A stretch of DNA of 64,000 bases. Origin: Variibacter sp. (GTDB lineage: Bacteria > Pseudomonadota > Alphaproteobacteria > Rhizobiales > Xanthobacteraceae). The notes below the pieces were generated by a model. The model saw only the letters and a program-made list of their open reading frames with translations, made no database searches and was not told the origin of the DNA. The stretch spans positions 25,133-89,132 of the forward strand of contig JADGHE010000005.1 of NCBI GenBank assembly GCA_019689555.1, in the 5' to 3' direction. A program made the translations under genes and the position numbers. Numbering within the stretch: position 1 is the first letter of the stretch; every line of letters begins with the position of its first letter. This document shows positions 1-8,736 of the stretch, one piece after another.

Positions 1-504
1 GATCCCGGGCAGCGCATAGGCCGCGCGCAGGGCATCGACCAGGCGGCCGCGCGTGAGCCATATCTCGTGGCCCGTGCCGATCTCGGTCGCGATCGCGGCG
101 TAGCGGACGGGAAGCTCGTCGATCCTGACCTCTCCGAGCTGCGCGCCGAGCCGCTCGGCCAACCGGTCGCCACGAATGAGCCCCGAGCCCGACAGGCTGA
201 AATCGAGATAGCCGAAGACGTTGCGGCGCGTGAGCCCGCGCGCCCATTGCTCGAAGGCGTCGAGATGCCCGGTCGCATAGAGAGCGCCGGCGACGGCGCC
301 GATGGACGTTCCCGCGATGACGTCGGGCACGAAACCCTTGGCGATGAGCCGGCGCAGAATGCCGATATGGGCAAATCCGCGCGCCGCTCCGCCGCCCAGC
401 GCGAGGCCGATGGCGGGGCGCCGCGCCGACGGGGCTTCGGCAGGCCCGTCGGCCGCGGCGGCGCGATCGTCATTTCTGCCGCGGCCCAACAGGAAGTCGA
501 ACAC
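1..504 (-). CDS. Patatin-like phospholipase family protein (C-terminus outside window)
   Basis: The reverse strand opens at a GTG (504) with GGAGG seven bases upstream and stays open to the window edge, giving 168 residues of a longer protein. A glycine-rich oxyanion loop (GGGAARG, residues 37-43) is followed by the nucleophile elbow GTSIG (residues 65-69, Ser67). This is the hallmark pair of bacterial patatin/RssA-type serine hydrolases, which use a Ser-Asp dyad to cleave acyl esters of lipids. The Asp of the dyad would lie beyond the edge. No signal peptide is visible, so it is probably cytoplasmic or membrane-peripheral. The substrate cannot be told from the sequence. The family call is firm; the exact start is less so. 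Confidence 0.85.
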   Translation of the reverse strand, partial: MFDFLLGRGRNDDRAAAADGPAEAPSARRPAIGLALGGGAARGFAHIGILRRLIAKGFVPDVIAGTSIGAVAGALYATGHLDAFEQWARGLTRRNVFGYLDFSLSGSGLIRGDRLAERLGAQLGEVRIDELPVRYAAIATEIGTGHEIWLTRGRLVDALRAAYALPGI

Positions 505-604
505 CTCGGGTCCTCCGCTGATTGCCGTACCGGATGGCCGACCTCACCGTGAAAGGTGGAAAGGCTCGATCTTCGGGCGCGACTATGGCGCGCCGAGCGC
601 GGCA

Positions 605-1204
605 CTATTTTGGCCGCACAATGGCGAAGAGCGAATCCACCACCGCGTAATCATTGTATCCGCACCGCGCGATGGGACGCATGGCGGCCGTATCGACCCG
701 GCCGTTCTTGATGAAGCGGTCGTCGATGTGAACCGCGACCACGGCGCCGAGCACGAGGTATCTGTCGATGTCGTTGCCCTCGAGATCCGTCAGCGCGACC
801 GTCTTGAGCCAGCGGCATTCGAGCGCGCAGGGCGAGGCCGCAACCCGCGGCGGCTTCACCAGGCGGGAAGGGGCGGGGGCGAGTCCCGCGAGCTCCATCT
901 CGTTGACGCCGCGCGCGACGGCGGCCGAGGTCGCGTTCATGGCCTCGCGCAGATCGTAGGTCGCGAGGCTGCAGACGAATTCTTGCGTCTCCTCGACGAA
1001 AGCGACCGAGTCTTTGCGGCCCTCGCTCGAGAAGCCGACGATCGGCGGGCGCGTCGAAAAGGCGTTGAAGAACGAGTAGGGCGCCAGATTGATCTCGCCC
1101 TTCGCGCTCATCGAGGTGATCCAGCCGATGGGGCGCGGCGCCACGATCGCCTTGATGGGATCGTATGGAAGACCGTGGTCGTTCTTGGCGACTTCATAGA
1201 ACAT
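605..1204 (-). CDS. Flavin reductase-like (DIM6/NTAB) domain protein
   Basis: A 199-residue protein with the flavin-reductase split-barrel pattern: the early motif VAPRPIGWITS (residues 22-32), then NLAPYSFFNAFS and the conserved PPIVGFS segment. Proteins of this family bind FMN and reduce flavins with NAD(P)H or act on small substrates; most of this subgroup has no assigned substrate. The start ATG has GGAGG about eleven bases upstream. It lies 100 bases downstream of a separate start for the patatin gene and 160 bases from the nitroreductase gene, all on the same strand, so a loose flavoenzyme grouping is possible but a shared operon is not proven. Cytosolic, no signal peptide. Confidence 0.85.
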   Translation of the reverse strand: MFYEVAKNDHGLPYDPIKAIVAPRPIGWITSMSAKGEINLAPYSFFNAFSTRPPIVGFSSEGRKDSVAFVEETQEFVCSLATYDLREAMNATSAAVARGVNEMELAGLAPAPSRLVKPPRVAASPCALECRWLKTVALTDLEGNDIDRYLVLGAVVAVHIDDRFIKNGRVDTAAMRPIARCGYNDYAVVDSLFAIVRPK

Positions 1205-1363
1205 GGGCGTGGAGACCTCCCTGCGACGGCAAGTCCGACGGCGCCCGGCCGGAGCGAAAGGCCTTCAGCCGGAAACGACGGCGGTTCGAGCGATCCGGTT
1301 CAAGCGATCATCTGGCGATTTATCTATCGAAGGGCGTGGCGGCTGCGGCGCTCAAGGTGCGTG

Positions 1364-1939
1364 TCAGCCCCCGAAGCGCGTCACGATGGTCTCGAGCGGG
1401 GGCCGGGGGCGTTCCTCCGGCGGCTTTGCGGGCGTGCCGATGTGGATGAAGCCCGCGATGCGCTCGTGCGGCGCGAGCCCCAGACGATCGAGCACCCGCC
1501 GGTCGTAGGCGTACCATTCCGTGGTCCAGTTGGCGGCGTAGCCGAGGGCGTGGGCCGCGAGCTCCAGACACATGGCTGCGGCGCCGGCCGAAAGCGTCTG
1601 CTCCCATTCGGGAATCTTCACATGCGGGCCTGCGCGGCTCACCACCGCGATGACGAGCGGCGCCCGGGCGAGGCGATGGCGCTCGATTTCGACCCGCGCG
1701 GGATCGTCGGCCGGATGGTCCGAACGATAGACCGAAGCAATGATGTCGCCCGCCTCAAGTCGCGCCGTCCCCTCGAAGACGATGAACCGCCACGGCGCGA
1801 GCTTGCCGTGGTCCGGCACCCGCGACGCGATGCGCAACAACGTGTCGAGCTCGGCCGGCGACGGGCCGGGCGCGATGAGGTCGGCGACTTTGACGGAGCG
1901 GCGCGTCTTCAGCAGTTCGAGGGCGTCGGGCATGGGCAT
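1364..1939 (-). CDS. Nitroreductase family protein (YdjA-like)
   Basis: 191 residues with the FMN-binding nitroreductase start (LLKTRRSVK, residues 9-17) and the YdjA-type RVPDHGKLAPWRF segment, ending in the conserved EERPRPPLETIV tail. Family members are FMN-dependent NAD(P)H oxidoreductases that work as dimers; YdjA-like members are small and their physiological substrate is unknown. Two ATGs lie close together (1939 and 1933). The upstream bases hold a tandem copy of a 15-bp stretch containing GGAAT, so the start is ambiguous by two codons. Same strand as the flavin reductase gene downstream. Confidence 0.88.
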   Translation of the reverse strand: MPMPDALELLKTRRSVKVADLIAPGPSPAELDTLLRIASRVPDHGKLAPWRFIVFEGTARLEAGDIIASVYRSDHPADDPARVEIERHRLARAPLVIAVVSRAGPHVKIPEWEQTLSAGAAAMCLELAAHALGYAANWTTEWYAYDRRVLDRLGLAPHERIAGFIHIGTPAKPPEERPRPPLETIVTRFGG

Positions 1940-2055
1940 TCCAGGATGGGCATTCCAGGAAGCGGCCGGGAGCGCCTACCACAGCCTTGCGAGGGTGACA
2001 AACGCAGGCGGTCCGGGCTTGAATTCGCCGCGATTCCGGCCCAGAAGGCAGCCCA

Positions 2056-3093
2056 ATGCCTTCCGTGCCAGCCGACATTGGAAGCGGCCAGAAATGGGGC
2101 CGATGGGTCACCGCCGTTGCGCTTGCCGGCGGCCTTCTCGCGCCGGCGGCCGCCGCCTCGGCGCAGCCCTTGTTCGCCCAGCCCGGATCGCTGCCTCCGA
2201 GCGGCGAGCTTTCGACACCCGGCGCGAGCCTCGCCTCGCCGGACGGTGTGCCACGCTCCATCGCGCCGCCTGCGCCCAATCCGGGGGCGCGCGCGCCGGC
2301 GGCGCGGACAGGCGGGGCCGGCATCGTCCCTCCCGCGCTCGGCGGCATCGCCGTTTCCGCCCGCTTCGGGCGCGACGGCGCCCCCATCCCCGCGAGGCTG
2401 CACTGGCGCGTCTACGCCGACAAGCCGGATCAGGCGGGCGCGTTCCGCTTGATCAAGGAAGAGACCGCGCCGGCGCCGACTTTCGTCTTGCCGCCCGGCG
2501 GCTACATCGTGCACGTCGCTCTCGGGTTCGCGAGCGCCGCCAAACACGTGCAGGTGCAGACGGACACGGTGCGGGAAGTGTTCGATCTGCCGGCGGGCGG
2601 CGTCCGCTTCGAGGGGCGCGTCGGCGACACGCCCATCCCCGCGGGGCAGATTTCGTTCGAGATCTATGCCGGGAGCCAGTTCGACGGCGGGGACCAGAAG
2701 CCGATCGCGTCCGACATTCCGACCGGCAGCATCGTGCTGCTGCCGGAAGGCACCTACCACGTCGTGTCGAGCTACGGCGACGGGAACGCCGTGATGCGCT
2801 ACGACTTCCGGGTCCAGAGCGGCAAGCTCACCGACGCCAGGATCAATCATCGGGCCGCCGTGATCACGCTGAAGCTCGTCAGCGAGCCGGGCGGAGAAGC
2901 GCTCGCCAACACGGCATGGTCCGTGCTCACGCCCGGCGGCGACGTCATCAAGGAATCGATCGGCGCTTTCCCGACCGTCGTGCTGGCCGAGGGCGAATAC
3001 GTGGCCATCGCGCGGAACGAGGGGAAGGTCTACAACCGCGAATTCAAAGTCGAACCGGGGTTTGACCGCGAAATCGAACTGCTCGCGCGTTGA
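2056..3093 (+). CDS. Secreted protein of unknown function with repeated beta-sandwich-like units
   Basis: 345 residues. The first 36 hold a signal peptide (basic n-region at K13/R16, hydrophobic AVALAGGLLAPAAAASAQ core, AxA-type cleavage). After a Pro/Ala/Gly-rich linker come three similar units, each containing a G-x-Y/H-x-V pattern (GGYIVHVALG, EGTYHVVSSYGD, EGEYVAIARNEG). Each looks like a carboxypeptidase-regulatory or Ig-like beta-sandwich repeat of about 90 residues. The start has AAGG seven bases upstream. The stop overlaps the TTG start of otsB, so the two genes are probably translated from one message. No enzymatic motif is visible. It resembles conserved hypothetical periplasmic proteins of Rhizobiales, but I cannot name a function. 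Confidence 0.75.
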   Translation: MPSVPADIGSGQKWGRWVTAVALAGGLLAPAAAASAQPLFAQPGSLPPSGELSTPGASLASPDGVPRSIAPPAPNPGARAPAARTGGAGIVPPALGGIAVSARFGRDGAPIPARLHWRVYADKPDQAGAFRLIKEETAPAPTFVLPPGGYIVHVALGFASAAKHVQVQTDTVREVFDLPAGGVRFEGRVGDTPIPAGQISFEIYAGSQFDGGDQKPIASDIPTGSIVLLPEGTYHVVSSYGDGNAVMRYDFRVQSGKLTDARINHRAAVITLKLVSEPGGEALANTAWSVLTPGGDVIKESIGAFPTVVLAEGEYVAIARNEGKVYNREFKVEPGFDREIELLAR

Positions 3094-3944
3094 CCGTGAG
3101 GATAACCGCGCAGCAGACCGGACGAATGACTCTCGAGCGACGAACCTATGAACCCGGCCCGAGACCGGTCGGCCCTCTCGATCCCAGCAGCATCGCCGTT
3201 CTGCTCGACGTCGACGGAACGTTGATCGAAATTGCGCCGACGCCTCAGGAGGTCCGCGTGCCGCCGGCCCTCAAGCACACGCTGTCGCGGCTGCGCGACC
3301 GCCTGTCCGGTGCGCTCGGTCTGGTGAGCGGCCGGCCGCTCTCCGATCTCGATCGGCTGTTCGATCCATTGCGGCTCGCGTGCATCGGCGGCCACGGCGC
3401 AGAAAGCCGGCTGACGCCGAACGGCCTCGTCGTGCGCAGCCGCACCCCGCCGCTCGACCCCGAGCTCAAGCGGCGGCTCATCGCCATCGCCGGCGACACG
3501 CCGGGCGTCATCGCCGAGGAGAAGGATTACTCGGTGGCGCTGCACTACCGGCTCGCGCCCGAAGCCGAGCGCACGGTGCGCGAGCGCATCGCGCGCGTCT
3601 GCGCCGACTGGCCGGAGAAGACGGCCGAGGTCCTGCCCGGAAAAGCCGTGTTCGAGATCAAGCCGCGCGGCTTCAACAAGGGCGTCGCCATTCGGGAGCT
3701 GATGCGGCATCCGCCCTTCAAGGGGCGCCGCCCGATCTTCGTCGGCGACGACGTCACCGACGAGAGCGCGTTCGCGGTGCTGCCGGAATTCGGCGGCATG
3801 GGGTTCTCGGTCGGCCGGGAGCTCGCGGGCGCGCAGGGCTTCTTCGCGACCCCGCGCGAGGTGCGCCGCTGGCTCTACGATCTGATGCAGGGCCGGGATG
3901 CCCTGCCGCAGGCGGGCTATCTGCGGGGAAGGGGGATCATGTGA
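3090..3944 (+). CDS. otsB: Trehalose-6-phosphate phosphatase
   Basis: A HAD-superfamily phosphatase of 284 residues. It has the nucleophile motif LLDVDGTL (Asp40, Asp42), motif II GLVSGR, the trehalose-phosphatase segment IGGHGAESR, and the acidic motif VGDDVTDESAF. It would remove phosphate from trehalose-6-phosphate, the last step of OtsAB trehalose synthesis. The usual partner otsA (synthase) is not in the window. The TTG start overlaps the stop of the upstream secreted-protein gene (TTGA); an internal ATG at 3126 is an alternative that would drop 12 residues. At its 3' end the stop overlaps a 14-codon reading frame starting GTG at 3941. Confidence 0.9.
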   Translation: MTVRITAQQTGRMTLERRTYEPGPRPVGPLDPSSIAVLLDVDGTLIEIAPTPQEVRVPPALKHTLSRLRDRLSGALGLVSGRPLSDLDRLFDPLRLACIGGHGAESRLTPNGLVVRSRTPPLDPELKRRLIAIAGDTPGVIAEEKDYSVALHYRLAPEAERTVRERIARVCADWPEKTAEVLPGKAVFEIKPRGFNKGVAIRELMRHPPFKGRRPIFVGDDVTDESAFAVLPEFGGMGFSVGRELAGAQGFFATPREVRRWLYDLMQGRDALPQAGYLRGRGIM

Positions 3945-4075
3945 GCCGATTGCCGCTCGAAGGGGCGCCGCCGTCGCAGCGGTAAGGGGCCGGCGACCGC
4001 AGCGGTTCATGCAGGCCGCGGGGCGCTTCCTGCGCGACGTCACCCAGGCCAAGCCCCGCGGCGCGCCGGCCTCGC
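3945..4075. other. Convergent gap between otsB and thrS
   Basis: No gene or clear terminator is seen. A 14-codon frame (GTG 3941 to TAA 3985) starts at the otsB stop in a GTGA overlap and could be a remnant of a lost downstream gene. Confidence 0.4.
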
Positions 4076-6022
4076 TCACGCCGCCGCGCGCATCTCGCGC
4101 TTGACGTCCGGGGGGATGGCCTCGTCGGCGAGCATCGCGAGCGCGGCCTCGAGCGGCATCACGGTCTGCCCCTCGCGGCCGAGGCGGCGGATGGAGACGG
4201 TGCGTTCGGCCGCCTCCTTCTTGCCGACGACGAGCAGCACCGGCACCTTGGCGAGCGAGTGCTCGCGCACCTTGTAATTGATCTTCTCGTTGCGCAGGTC
4301 TCCCTCGACCCTGAGCCCGCGCGCCCGCGCCTGCGCGATCGCCTCCCGCGCATAGCCGTCGGCATCCGACACGATCGTGCAGACCACCGCCTGAACGGGG
4401 GCGAGCCAGAGGGGGAAGTGCCCGGCGTAATGCTCGATGAGGATGCCGGTGAAGCGCTCGAGCGAGCCGAACATTGCCCGGTGCAGCATCACCGGCGTCA
4501 CCTTCTCGGAATGCTCGTCGATGTAGAAAGCGCCGAGCCGGCCCGGCAGGTTGAGATCGACCTGCACGGTGCCGCACTGCCAGTCGCGCCCGATGGCGTC
4601 GCGCAGCACGTATTCGAGCTTGGGCCCGTAGAACGCGCCTTCGCCCTTGTTGAGCGTCCAGGGACGGCCCGAGGCCTCGAGCGCCCGCATCAACGCCGCT
4701 TCGGACTTGTCCCACACCGCGTCGTCGCCGATGCGCTTCTCGGGCCGGTCCGAAAACTTGATGCGCACGTCGGAAAAGCCGAAGTCCTCGTAGATCGAGA
4801 GGATGAGGTCGTTCATCGCCAGGCATTCGGCGGCGATCTGATCCTCGGTGACGAACACGTGCGCGTCGTCCTGCGTGAAGGCGCGCACGCGCATCAGCCC
4901 ATGCAGGGCCCCGGACGGCTCGAAGCGATGCACCTTGCCGAATTCGGCAATCTTGAGGGGCAGATCGCGGTAAGACTTCAAGCCGTTCTTGAAGATCTGC
5001 ACGTGGCCGGGGCAGTTCATCGGCTTGACCACGTAGCGGCGCGCGTCATCCTCCCGCTGCTCCGTGAGGAACATGTTCTCGCGGTAGGTCTGCATGTGCC
5101 CGGTGGCGACCCACAGCGACGAGTCCATGAGCTGCGGCGAGTTCACCTCGATGTAGCCGGCCGCGGTCTGCCGGCGGCGGATGTAGTTCTCGAGGGTCTG
5201 GAACAGCGTCCATCCCTTGGCGTGCCAGAAGACCGATCCGGGCGCCTCTTCCTGGAAATGGAAGAGGTCCATTTCGCGGCCGAGCCGGCGGTGGTCGCGC
5301 TTCTCGGCCTCCTCGATCTGCTTGAGGTAGGCGTCCAGCTCCTCCTGCTTCGCGAAGGCGGTGCCGTAGATGCGCGAGAGCATTTCACGGTTCGAATCTC
5401 CGCGCCAATAGGCGCCGGCCACCTTCATCAGCTTGAAGGCGTTGCCGATCTTGCCCGTCGACGTCATGTGCGGGCCGCGGCAGAGGTCGAACCACTCGCC
5501 CTGCCGGTAGATCCTGATCTCCTGGTCCTCCGGGATCGCGTCGACCAGCTCGACCTTGAAGCGCTCGCCCATCTCGGCGAACTTGCGCTTGGCTTCCTCG
5601 CGCGACCACACTTCCTTGGTGAAGGGCCGGTCGCGGGCGATGATCTCGCGCATCTTCTTCTCGATGAGCGGCAGATCCTCGGGCGTGAAGGGCTCGTTCC
5701 GGAAGAAGTCGTAGTAGAAGCCGTTCTCGATCACCGGTCCGATCGTGACCTGGGTGCCGGGCCAGAGGGACTGGACGGCCTCGGCGAGCACGTGGGCGCA
5801 GTCGTGGCGGATCAGCTCGAGCGCACGCGGGTCCTCGCGCGTGAGGAACTCGATCCGGGCGTCCTTGCGGATGGGGTCGGCGAGGTCCCGCAGCTCGCCG
5901 TCGAGCACCATCGCGACCGAGCGCTTGGCGAGCGAGGGCGAGATGCTCTTTGCGACTTCGAGACCGGTGATGTTGTCGGGGAACTCCCGGCGCGCGCCGT
6001 CGGGAAAGGTCAGCGTGACCAT
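4076..6022 (-). CDS. thrS: Threonine--tRNA ligase
   Basis: Class II aminoacyl-tRNA synthetase of 648 residues that charges tRNA-Thr in the cytoplasm. Domains in order: an N-terminal TGS domain; an editing domain with the HxxxH motif ([11 protein letters not shown], His73/His77) and the CRGPH segment; a catalytic core with the zinc Cys in [10 protein letters not shown], motif 2 around [11 protein letters not shown] and motif 3 around [14 protein letters not shown]; and a C-terminal anticodon-binding domain. I chose the ATG at 6022 (MVTLTFPDG, family-typical N-terminus, GGAG ten bases upstream). An in-frame GTG at 6046 would add eight residues. yidD lies 65 bases upstream on the same strand. 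Confidence 0.96.
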   Translation of the reverse strand: MVTLTFPDGARREFPDNITGLEVAKSISPSLAKRSVAMVLDGELRDLADPIRKDARIEFLTREDPRALELIRHDCAHVLAEAVQSLWPGTQVTIGPVIENGFYYDFFRNEPFTPEDLPLIEKKMREIIARDRPFTKEVWSREEAKRKFAEMGERFKVELVDAIPEDQEIRIYRQGEWFDLCRGPHMTSTGKIGNAFKLMKVAGAYWRGDSNREMLSRIYGTAFAKQEELDAYLKQIEEAEKRDHRRLGREMDLFHFQEEAPGSVFWHAKGWTLFQTLENYIRRRQTAAGYIEVNSPQLMDSSLWVATGHMQTYRENMFLTEQREDDARRYVVKPMNCPGHVQIFKNGLKSYRDLPLKIAEFGKVHRFEPSGALHGLMRVRAFTQDDAHVFVTEDQIAAECLAMNDLILSIYEDFGFSDVRIKFSDRPEKRIGDDAVWDKSEAALMRALEASGRPWTLNKGEGAFYGPKLEYVLRDAIGRDWQCGTVQVDLNLPGRLGAFYIDEHSEKVTPVMLHRAMFGSLERFTGILIEHYAGHFPLWLAPVQAVVCTIVSDADGYAREAIAQARARGLRVEGDLRNEKINYKVREHSLAKVPVLLVVGKKEAAERTVSIRRLGREGQTVMPLEAALAMLADEAIPPDVKREMRAAA

Positions 6023-6087
6023 AAAAAATCCACTCCCGTTGCTCACTCCTGCGAACGAGCGCAGGTAAGCCTCGATGACATTCCGCT

Positions 6088-6447
6088 TCAGCCCGCCGTG
6101 CTGGTTCCGGGCCCTGCGGCATCAGTGCCGCCGGCGTTCGTTCCGCGCCAGCGGCCGTAGCGCCACGGCATATACCAGCGCGAGTCCGCGGGCAACGCGT
6201 CGGGCACGAAGTCGAGCCCCGATGTGCCCCACGGATGGCAGCGCATAAGGCGCGCAAGGGTCATCCATCCGCCCGCCCACAGGCCGAAGCGGGCGAGGGC
6301 CTGGTCTGCATAATCGGAGCAGGTCGGCAGGTGCCGGCAGTGAAAGCCGACGAGGGGCGACAGCGTATACCGGTACAGCCTCACCATCGCCTGCCCGGCG
6401 AAGCGAGGGGCGCGCGCAAGGCAACGCGGCCACAACCTGAGCGTCAT
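6088..6447 (-). CDS. yidD: Membrane protein insertion efficiency factor YidD
   Basis: 119 residues with the YidD signature: [12 protein letters not shown], then [15 protein letters not shown] and the RCHPWG motif near the C-terminal half. YidD is a small membrane-associated protein that assists YidC-dependent insertion of inner-membrane proteins. The start is the ATG at 6447 with GGAGG eleven bases upstream; the frame is open further upstream but without family similarity. The tail after PWRYGRW is low-complexity Gly/Thr/Ala. Here it sits apart from yidC and rnpA, directly upstream of thrS. Confidence 0.93.
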   Translation of the reverse strand: MTLRLWPRCLARAPRFAGQAMVRLYRYTLSPLVGFHCRHLPTCSDYADQALARFGLWAGGWMTLARLMRCHPWGTSGLDFVPDALPADSRWYMPWRYGRWRGTNAGGTDAAGPGTSTAG

Positions 6448-6737
6448 CGGGGCCGCGGCCTCCGCCCGGCTCTCGGAAATCCGCGGGCAATCCCGCGGGC
6501 AGTAGAGGCGCATGGGGCCGCCGTTCGTGCGGCCGCGGGGCGGCGGAGGGCCGCGATCGGGCTGGGTGTCATGTCGCAACCGCTCGGGCGGCGCTGGGCG
6601 CCCGGTCCGCGCCGGACGAAAAAAGTTAACCCGGACGGATCGGAAACGGTTCCGTTTCCGGGGGGAATAAATTATGTTGCCTGCGGCAGCCGCGCAACGA
6701 TGGCGGCCCGCGTTCCGTTCTGGGGCTGGAGAGACGA
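6448..6737. other. Divergent intergenic region yidD / ClpP-like gene
   Basis: 290 bases with no supported gene. It holds the start signals of both flanking genes, an A-rich tract (6619-6626), a 20-bp dyad (6641-6660) and an AT-rich stretch (6666-6678) that could be a -10 region for the rightward gene. Confidence 0.5.
6641..6660. promoter_or_regulatory. Candidate operator: 20-bp inverted repeat
   Basis: The sequence CGGAAACGGTTCCGTTTCCG has 9-bp arms that are exact reverse complements around a TT centre. It lies 77 bases before the ATG of the ClpP-like gene and just upstream of the AT-rich AATAAATTATG. If TATGTT (6673-6678) is the -10, the dyad overlaps the -35, as a repressor site would. The regulator is unknown. 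Confidence 0.45.
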
Positions 6738-7943
6738 ATGAAGCGCCTGATGCGGGCGGCGCTGCTAATTTGCCTGCCTTGGGTCCTCTTTGCAATGCCG
6801 GCGCTCGCCGACGAGCCGCCGTCCATGCGCTTCGAGTGGGTGCGGGAAGGCCCGGCCGATGTCTGCGGCGACGCCTGCCGCGAATGGGTCGTCGCCAGGG
6901 GGCCCATCACCAAGGAGACCGTGCGGGATTTCGAGTTCTTCACCGAGGTGAAGAGCCCGCGCGGCGCGACGCTCGTCCTGGACTCGGGCGGGGGCTCGGT
7001 GCTCGCGAGCCTGGAACTCGGCCGCAAGGTCCGCGCGCTCGGGATGACCACGACCGTCGGGCGCATCATCAAACTCGACACGCCGGCGAGCGAGGAGCAG
7101 CGGGGGCGCTTCTCGCCCCGCGGCGAGTGCGCCTCGATGTGCGTCTTCGTCTTGCTCGGCGGCGTCAAGCGCATCGTGCCGCCCGAGGCGCGGGTGCTGG
7201 TCCATCAGATCTGGCCGGGCGACAAGCGCTACGATGCCAGCGCGGAATCCTATACCGCGGAAGAGCTGGTTCGCGTCCAGCGCGATGCGGGCCGCATCGC
7301 CCGCTACACCGTCGAGATGGGGGGCGGGATCGAGCTCTTCGAGCTCGCCATGCGGATCCCGCCGTGGGAGCGGCTGCGGGCTTTGAGCCAGAGCGAATTG
7401 CGCCGCGTGGGCCTGCAGACGGTCGAAGCGGGCGAGCTGCCCACGTCCGGCGTGACCCGCCCGGTCATCGGCGGGAGGAGCCTGACGGCCGCCGCCCCGG
7501 AGCGGGGCTGGACCGTGCTCGGAACGGGCGAGCAGCGCGAGGTCGTGCGGCGGCATCCCCTGACCGTCGAAGGGGAGGAGATCGGCCAGTTCGAACTGAG
7601 CGTGAGCTGCGCCCCGGGCGGAGCCTACCGGCTCGCCTATCTGGAATCGCGGGCGCAGGGCACCGAAAAGGAAAACTGGGTGCAGGACGTGGTCGTGCAG
7701 CTCGGAGACGAGCGGGCCGTGCTGGACATCGCCTCCTCCTCGCCGAACGCGGAGACGAACGCGCTCGACACGCGCGCGGCCGGTCGCGTTAGCAGCACCT
7801 TCGTGGAGGCGCTGCGAAAGGAATCGGGAAGCGCGCTCGTGGTCGCTACCCGCGCGAGCGACGGCCTGCGTACCAGCACCCAGGTCGGCGGTACGGGCTT
7901 CGCCGAGGCGTTTCAGCACTTGGCGGCCGCCTGCGCCAAATAG
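6738..7943 (+). CDS. Periplasmic ClpP-like (COG3904-type) protein
   Basis: 401 residues with a signal peptide (MKRLMRAALLICLPWVLFAMPALA, cleavage before D25). The mature N-terminal half has the ClpP/crotonase-like pattern: LVLDSGGGSVLASLELG, followed by ECASMCVFVLLGG, where the Ser between the two Cys sits at the position of the serine-protease-like nucleophile. Similar predicted periplasmic proteins are widespread in alphaproteobacteria with no proven activity. The C-terminal 170 residues look like a beta-rich domain of unknown kind. The ATG has GGAGA five to eight bases upstream. A hairpin terminator follows 12 bases after the stop, so it is probably monocistronic and possibly controlled by the dyad at 6641-6660. 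Confidence 0.85.
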   Translation: MKRLMRAALLICLPWVLFAMPALADEPPSMRFEWVREGPADVCGDACREWVVARGPITKETVRDFEFFTEVKSPRGATLVLDSGGGSVLASLELGRKVRALGMTTTVGRIIKLDTPASEEQRGRFSPRGECASMCVFVLLGGVKRIVPPEARVLVHQIWPGDKRYDASAESYTAEELVRVQRDAGRIARYTVEMGGGIELFELAMRIPPWERLRALSQSELRRVGLQTVEAGELPTSGVTRPVIGGRSLTAAAPERGWTVLGTGEQREVVRRHPLTVEGEEIGQFELSVSCAPGGAYRLAYLESRAQGTEKENWVQDVVVQLGDERAVLDIASSSPNAETNALDTRAAGRVSSTFVEALRKESGSALVVATRASDGLRTSTQVGGTGFAEAFQHLAAACAK

Positions 7944-7954
7944 ACGTCGCGGCG

Positions 7955-7977
7955 CCTGCCGTGCCGGCAGGGCTTTT
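7955..7977 (+). terminator. Rho-independent terminator after the ClpP-like gene
   Basis: CCTGCCG and CGGCAGG form a 7-bp stem around TGC, followed by GCTTTT. It is 12 bases after the stop codon at 7943. Confidence 0.6.
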
Positions 7978-8049
7978 ATCCGGAACCCGACGCCGGGCTT
8001 GCGGCGCGGGCTTGCTGCACGGCCTTCCTGCGGCGCCGTCTTCGCGGAT

Positions 8050-8502
8050 CTATTGCGCGGCGACTTTGGCTCTGCGCTTGGCCTCGATCTGGTCGATGGC
8101 CGAAACCACGGCGTCGAAGGTGAGAAGGGTGGAGGCATGGCGCGCCTTGTAGTCGCGCACCGGCTCCAGCACCTTGATGTCCTCCCACTTGCCCCCGGGC
8201 GGGGGGCCGTTCTCCTTGAGCATGCGGCGCACGGTTTCGCGCAGCTCCCGCAGCTCGTCGGCCCGCGAGCCGATGATGTGCCGCGCCATGATCGAGGACG
8301 AGGCCTGGCCCAGGGCGCAGGCCTTCACCTCGTGGGCGAAGTCCGTGACCGTGTCGCCCTCCATCTTGAGGTCGACCGTCACCGTCGATCCGCAGAGCTT
8401 GGAATGCGCCGTCGCCGTGGCGTCCGGCGAGGACAAGCGTCCGAGGCGCGGTATGTTCCCCGCGAGCTCCAGGATACGGGTGTTGTAGACGTCGTTGAGC
8501 AT
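8050..8502 (-). CDS. Iron-sulfur cluster assembly scaffold protein (IscU/NifU-like)
   Basis: 150 residues of the IscU-like fold: LCGSTVTVDL (Cys37) and KACALGQASSSIM (Cys62) are the first two cluster-ligand positions. The third Cys of IscU/SufU is not visible; the matching region reads RDYKARHASTLLTF. Scaffold proteins of this shape assemble Fe-S clusters for transfer to apo-proteins, but this alphaproteobacterial subgroup is poorly studied and may have another role. It starts at an ATG (8502), divergent from folE across 234 bases. It is not in an isc or suf operon here. Confidence 0.85.
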   Translation of the reverse strand: MLNDVYNTRILELAGNIPRLGRLSSPDATATAHSKLCGSTVTVDLKMEGDTVTDFAHEVKACALGQASSSIMARHIIGSRADELRELRETVRRMLKENGPPPGGKWEDIKVLEPVRDYKARHASTLLTFDAVVSAIDQIEAKRRAKVAAQ

Positions 8503-8736
8503 TGCAAATCTAGCGGTCAAGCCCGGCGCGCAGGGCGGGTTGATTGCGGCCAACTCCGGCGAACAATATATAGGCTCCGTGTGGGTCGGGCGAAGCCTAA
8601 TTGCCTGTTCCGAGCGAGCAGATAAGGGAATGCGGCGTCCGTAGTCTCCGGCCAGCGCATTTCGGAGGCGAAGACGCGGCCCCCCGGTGACACTCCCGGC
8701 GCGCAAACGGAGCGCCGGTCGAACGGAGAGACCGTT
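8503..8736. other. Divergent promoter region scaffold gene / folE
   Basis: No gene is seen. AT-rich spots near 8566-8575 and a GGAGAG Shine-Dalgarno at 8725-8730 serve folE. No clear operator was found. Confidence 0.4.

Noticed and set aside
302..2452. A 716-codon plus-strand frame
   Set aside because: It lies antisense to the flavin reductase and nitroreductase genes and has no recognisable domain; long empty frames are common in GC-rich DNA.
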